This document shows positions 61,122 through 64,000 of a stretch of DNA of 64,000 bases, one piece after another; the first letter of the stretch is position 1, and every line of letters begins with the position of its first letter. The stretch spans positions 1 through 64,000 of the forward strand of contig CAUFXM010000005.1 in the NCBI GenBank assembly GCA_959597175.1, read 5' to 3'. The DNA comes from an uncultured Methanomassiliicoccales archaeon (GTDB taxonomy: Archaea; Thermoplasmatota; Thermoplasmata; Methanomassiliicoccales; Methanomethylophilaceae). Position numbers and translations under genes: made by a program. Under the pieces are notes generated by a model. It was not told the DNA's origin. It saw only the letters and a list, made by a program, of their open reading frames with translations, and ran no database searches.

Positions 61122-61879
61122 CGACGCTGGGGTTCACGCGCCCGGTCCAGAGGATCAAGGATTCCGTCAAGGAGGCGGAGGACCTGGGGTTCACCGTCAT
61201 GGCCGCCCCATCCCTGGAGATAATGCCGGGCGACGAGGCGGAGTTCGAGAGGATGCAGGCCTCGATCACGGACGGATGCACGGTCGTGTTCGGGTCGTCC
61301 ACCGCCGTGGAGCAGTGCCAGAAGCGCTTCGGCGACGGGCTCCCCGGCATGCTCGCCGGAAAACGCGTCGTCTCGATAGGTCCCGCCACCACCAAGAGGC
61401 TGAAGGCCGCAGGCGTGGACGTGGACGCGGTCCCCGAGGATTTCTCGTCCTACGGGCTGGTGGACCTACTCAAGGGGGACATTTCGGGGAGGAGGGTCGT
61501 CGTGGTCCGCTCCGACAGCGGCACCGACATCCTCTCCGACGGCCTCGTCGCCGCCGGGGCGGACCTGGTGGACATCGCGTCATACAAGCTGAAGGAGGTG
61601 GGGATGTGTCCCGCGCTCCTCCATATGTTCATCGCCATCAAGAGGCGGCAGATGGATGTGATGGCCTTCACGTCCCCCATGTCCGCATCGTCATTCATCA
61701 AGGGGATGGAGGACCATTACGGCAAGGAGGCGGCGGACGGCTACCTCAGAGGCGTGAAGATCGCCGCCATAGGGCGCCCCACCTCGGAGAGGCTCGCGTC
61801 GCTCGGGTTCGCTCCGGACATAGTCCCCCAGGAGACCACCTTCCACGACATGCTCCTGGCAATCAGGGACGCCAGCTGA
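61118..61879 (+). CDS. hemD: Uroporphyrinogen-III synthase
   Basis: Closes and inverts ring D of hydroxymethylbilane. The 253-residue protein is weakly conserved, as usual for HemD, but the two-lobed pattern is there: TRPVQRI at the start, VVFGSSTAVEQC, SIGPATTKRLKAAG, VVVVRSDSGTDIL, AFTSPMSASSFI and IAAIGRPTSERLASLG. It is the last gene of the operon. HemE and later heme genes are absent, so the pathway serves siroheme, corrinoid and F430. Confidence 0.9.
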   Translation: MTTLGFTRPVQRIKDSVKEAEDLGFTVMAAPSLEIMPGDEAEFERMQASITDGCTVVFGSSTAVEQCQKRFGDGLPGMLAGKRVVSIGPATTKRLKAAGVDVDAVPEDFSSYGLVDLLKGDISGRRVVVVRSDSGTDILSDGLVAAGADLVDIASYKLKEVGMCPALLHMFIAIKRRQMDVMAFTSPMSASSFIKGMEDHYGKEAADGYLRGVKIAAIGRPTSERLASLGFAPDIVPQETTFHDMLLAIRDAS

Positions 61880-61895
61880 GCCAAGGTCTACCGGG

Positions 61896-62294
61896 TCAGA
61901 TCAGCTTTGAGCACATGGGGATCTGCCTGCAGGCCACAGAGAAGCAGTAGACCTGGGCGTCCCTGCCCTGCAGCGAGGACAGCGCCGACTGCCAGCCCAC
62001 TATGGGCAGGTCGTCGCACATGAGGAAGTTCATCCTCTTCCCGTCGGATGTCATCCCTTCGAGGTATGACGCGAGATCCTTCGGGAAGTCGATCGAGTTG
62101 TCGCTCAGGACCTCCCTGTCTATGAACACGATCCCGGACTCCGGCTCCTGTTCGCGGATCTCTGAGGTTATGAGGTCGATCAGGAACTGCAATCCGTCGG
62201 TCCTTAGGCCCGCAATAGCCTTGAATTCAGGGTTGGAGACGAAGTCTGCGACCTTCCCGCGGGGGTCGCCCTCCTGAGGACATGCACTTACCAT
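61896..62294 (-). CDS. Short protein of unknown function
   Basis: A 132-residue soluble protein that I do not recognise. It contains GIVFIDREVLSDNSIDFPKD and a Cys-rich C-terminus (VYCFSVACRQIPMCSKLI). The wording of the fold suggests an alpha/beta domain perhaps related to ATPase C-terminal parts (compare VFIDRE), but I cannot assign it. A minus-strand TATA-like ACATTATTATGC lies about 22-33 bases before the ATG at 62294, supporting a real, leaderless gene. Confidence 0.55.
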   Translation of the reverse strand: MVSACPQEGDPRGKVADFVSNPEFKAIAGLRTDGLQFLIDLITSEIREQEPESGIVFIDREVLSDNSIDFPKDLASYLEGMTSDGKRMNFLMCDDLPIVGWQSALSSLQGRDAQVYCFSVACRQIPMCSKLI

Positions 62295-62471
62295 GAGCCC
62301 TGAATCCAGCTGGGTGCATAATAATGTACCTTCTTCGAATGCAATATGCAGGGGAGTTTCCCAGCATCCGCCCGGTTCCAGCAGGAAAAAAATTTAGGGG
62401 TGACAAATAATATGCGTTCATAATTTGTATCACGTTCAATTTTAAATACCGTGAAGACCAATGGATTTTTT

Positions 62472-63065
62472 ATGTCATTCTTTGACAACACCAAGATTGC
62501 GGGGTGGGCGCTGTTCTTCGCAGGTCTCCTGATGATCGTCAGCGCACTCGTAGGGTTCTACGACGCCTTCGCGGAGCATGAGGGGGCCGGCGACCAGATC
62601 GGTTACCTCGTCATAGCGATCGGAGCGCTGATCGGCGGTCTGATCTACTTCGGATTCGGAAACAGCGTTCGTACAGGAGCCATTTCCGAGAAGATCGAAA
62701 TCGTTGCCCGCCTGGTCCTGACCGTGGGTACGTGCACCATCGTCGCCGCGTTCTTCGGAATCATCGGTCAGGTCCTGATCGAGGTCGGAGACCTGGGAGC
62801 CATCGGGATGCAGATCCTCTCGTTCATCTTCGGTCTGATCCTCCTCTGGATAGGTAAGACGATCAACGACGGCAAGACAACCACCTTCGACAAGATCCTC
62901 TGGATCGTCCTCGTGGTCGTCTTCGTCATCCTGTTCCTGGTCAACCTGTTCGGCATCGTCCCCATCGGACTCAGCTCGATCTCCGCCATCCTCATGGCCA
63001 TCATCTACCTCTTCCTGCTTGTCTTCATGTTTGACGACGATGTCAAGAAGAAGATGGGTATGTGA
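62472..63065 (+). CDS. Integral membrane protein of unknown function
   Basis: A 197-residue protein with six or so hydrophobic helices and a short cytoplasmic tail (FDDDVKKKMGM). No catalytic motif is visible. The ATG at 62472 is about 25 bases after the TATA box TTTAAATACC (about 62440-62449). An earlier in-frame ATG at 62451 overlaps that promoter. It lies near an HdeD-like gene (63496) and resembles it only in general hydrophobic character. Confidence 0.75.
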   Translation: MSFFDNTKIAGWALFFAGLLMIVSALVGFYDAFAEHEGAGDQIGYLVIAIGALIGGLIYFGFGNSVRTGAISEKIEIVARLVLTVGTCTIVAAFFGIIGQVLIEVGDLGAIGMQILSFIFGLILLWIGKTINDGKTTTFDKILWIVLVVVFVILFLVNLFGIVPIGLSSISAILMAIIYLFLLVFMFDDDVKKKMGM

Positions 63066-63472
63066 GGGTGGAGACCTTCCAAACCTTTTTCCAAACCCCT
63101 TACCTTCTGCAATATATGGGATACTGTCTGGAACCCCTCTCCGATCCGGTCCGTCTCGAGGACCGTGCAAAGGCATTCCTTGAGGACAGGTCGGGCGACG
63201 TAATCACCGGCCCTAGACGTTTCGGGAGGAGCCAGCTGGTCGAGTTCATCGGGGACGTTGCCAGGAGCATGGGCCTCAGGGTCTGGACAAAAGGGGACGC
63301 GGTAGAAAGCCCCGATCTGATCCTGCTGGACCACTGGTCGGAGATAGATGGATTATCCGACATCGTCGAATCGAACCCGGGAACCGATATTCTCTTCGGT
63401 CAGGACCTCTGCCATCAGGTTCCCGCGGTCGTCCGTCATCGTCCGGTCGCAAGTTTTAAAACCGATATCTGA
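63062..63472 (+). pseudogene. Truncated AAA ATPase-like fragment
   Basis: A 136-residue frame whose middle part looks like the N-terminus of an AAA_14/DUF4143-type ATPase: VITGPRRFGRSQLVEFI resembles Walker A GPRRVGKS but with Arg replacing the catalytic Lys, and LILLDHWSEIDG resembles Walker B. The DUF4143 remainder is absent. It overlaps the previous stop by four bases. It is probably a remnant, though a short regulatory protein is possible. Confidence 0.5.
63081..63110 (+). repeat. Pyrimidine-rich repeat copy 2
   Basis: Second copy of the 30-base C/T-rich segment, here just after the stop of the membrane protein gene at 62472-63065 and inside the open frame of the AAA fragment. Confidence 0.5.
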
Positions 63473-63495
63473 CGATATTCGTCCGGGCGACCGAT

Positions 63496-64000
63496 ATGGA
63501 AGTCACTATTGAGAAGTTCAACCCCTGGAAGGACTCCCTCGTGTCAGGGATCCTCCTTCTGATACTGGGGATACTGCTCGCCGTGTTCCAGAGCGAGGCT
63601 CTCTCGTGGATCATCATCCTCGCAGGGGTCTTCATGCTCATCGGCGGGCTGCTGGCGATCTACGACGCCATGAAGAGCAAGTTCACCATGACGCTTGTAA
63701 TGGGAGTGGTCATGGTCGTAGTGGGGATAGCGTTCATAGTCCTGGACCAGTTGGTCGAAGACGTGGCCATGATCCTCCTGGCCCTGGGCCTGATCATCGT
63801 CGGGCTGATCTCCCTGCTGGGGATCGGCGGTGGATTCGCTGTTGCAAAGGGCAGTCGCGCCGTGACCGTGGTCATCGGCGTCATTCTCGTCGTGCTCGGA
63901 ATCGTGGCGTTCATGAACCTGGACGAGACGGCCGACGTGGTCATGATCGTCATCGGGGTCCTGATGGCTGTATCCGGTCTGCTGAACCTGTTCCAGGCCT
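63496..64000 (+). CDS. HdeD/DUF308-like membrane protein (runs off the window)
   Basis: At least 168 residues with paired short helices repeating the pattern SWIIILAGVFMLIGGLLAIYDA, VVGIAFIVLDQLVEDVAMILL and VVLGIVAFMNLDETADVVM, typical of the DUF308/HdeD family of acid-stress or membrane proteins. A TATA-like GTTTTAAAACC lies about 40 bases before the ATG at 63496. The gene continues beyond base 64000, so its end is unknown. Confidence 0.8.
   Translation, partial: MEVTIEKFNPWKDSLVSGILLLILGILLAVFQSEALSWIIILAGVFMLIGGLLAIYDAMKSKFTMTLVMGVVMVVVGIAFIVLDQLVEDVAMILLALGLIIVGLISLLGIGGGFAVAKGSRAVTVVIGVILVVLGIVAFMNLDETADVVMIVIGVLMAVSGLLNLFQA

Noticed and set aside
1..64000. CRISPR array, rRNA genes or insertion sequences.
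   Set aside because: I found no regularly spaced repeats, rRNA-like sequence or intact transposase. One recombinase is the only mobile-element-type gene.

Overview
The window is about 64 kb of GC-rich archaeal chromosome from a methylotrophic methanogen of the order Methanomassiliicoccales, most likely the host-associated Methanomethylophilaceae. The evidence is a monomethylamine methyltransferase gene (mtmB) with an in-frame amber codon, a second mtmB-like gene of the same design, a complete tRNA-Pyl gene, a PylS that lacks the N-terminal domain (the form typical of this order), pylC, pylD and the corrinoid activase ramA. Topoisomerase VI, archaeal TATA boxes and many probably leaderless transcripts agree with this. 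I cannot name the species.

Layout. 0.2-4.4 kb: a tyrosine recombinase, a methyltransferase, a flavodiiron protein and a zinc-ribbon/SHOCT protein. 4.4-15.3 kb is the methylamine and pyrrolysine region: an MtmC-like corrinoid protein, an Amt/Rh-type transporter, mtmC-mtmB, a stand-alone second mtmB, then pylT-pylS-pylC-pylD-ramA. No pylB lies in this cluster. 15.4-21.7 kb: an ACT-domain regulator, a Fic remnant, chorismate mutase, larE-larB, aspartate-semialdehyde dehydrogenase, a CbiK-type cobaltochelatase and a paired SMR exporter. 21.8-28.1 kb: a histidine operon (hisG-C-H-A, a regulator gene, hisB-F-IE and a PHP phosphatase), without hisD. 28-36.7 kb: mixed genes including MTA phosphorylase, an aminopeptidase, a LysR/acetyltransferase divergent pair, three overlapping zinc-ribbon membrane proteins and a Sel1-repeat protein. 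36.6-39 kb: a UbiA-UbiE-HAD operon. 39-51 kb: HtpG, two potassium channel subunits, a UvrD-like helicase, LarC, three Fe-S redox enzymes and topoisomerase VI. 51-55 kb: an unrecognised HExxH protein with a small partner, an EFR1-type flavodoxin/ferredoxin and MetY. 55.4-61.9 kb: a complete operon from glutamyl-tRNA to sirohydrochlorin. The end holds membrane proteins.

How the genes fit together. Methylamine methyl groups are moved by pyrrolysine-containing MtmB to the corrinoid protein MtmC, and RamA re-reduces inactive Co(II). The pyl genes supply the 22nd amino acid. The tetrapyrrole operon, with CbiK, feeds the corrinoid and F430 needed for this metabolism. LarB, LarC and LarE, at two loci, would make the nickel-pincer nucleotide cofactor. 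UAG appears to be strongly avoided as a stop: only one ordinary gene in the window was found to end with it.
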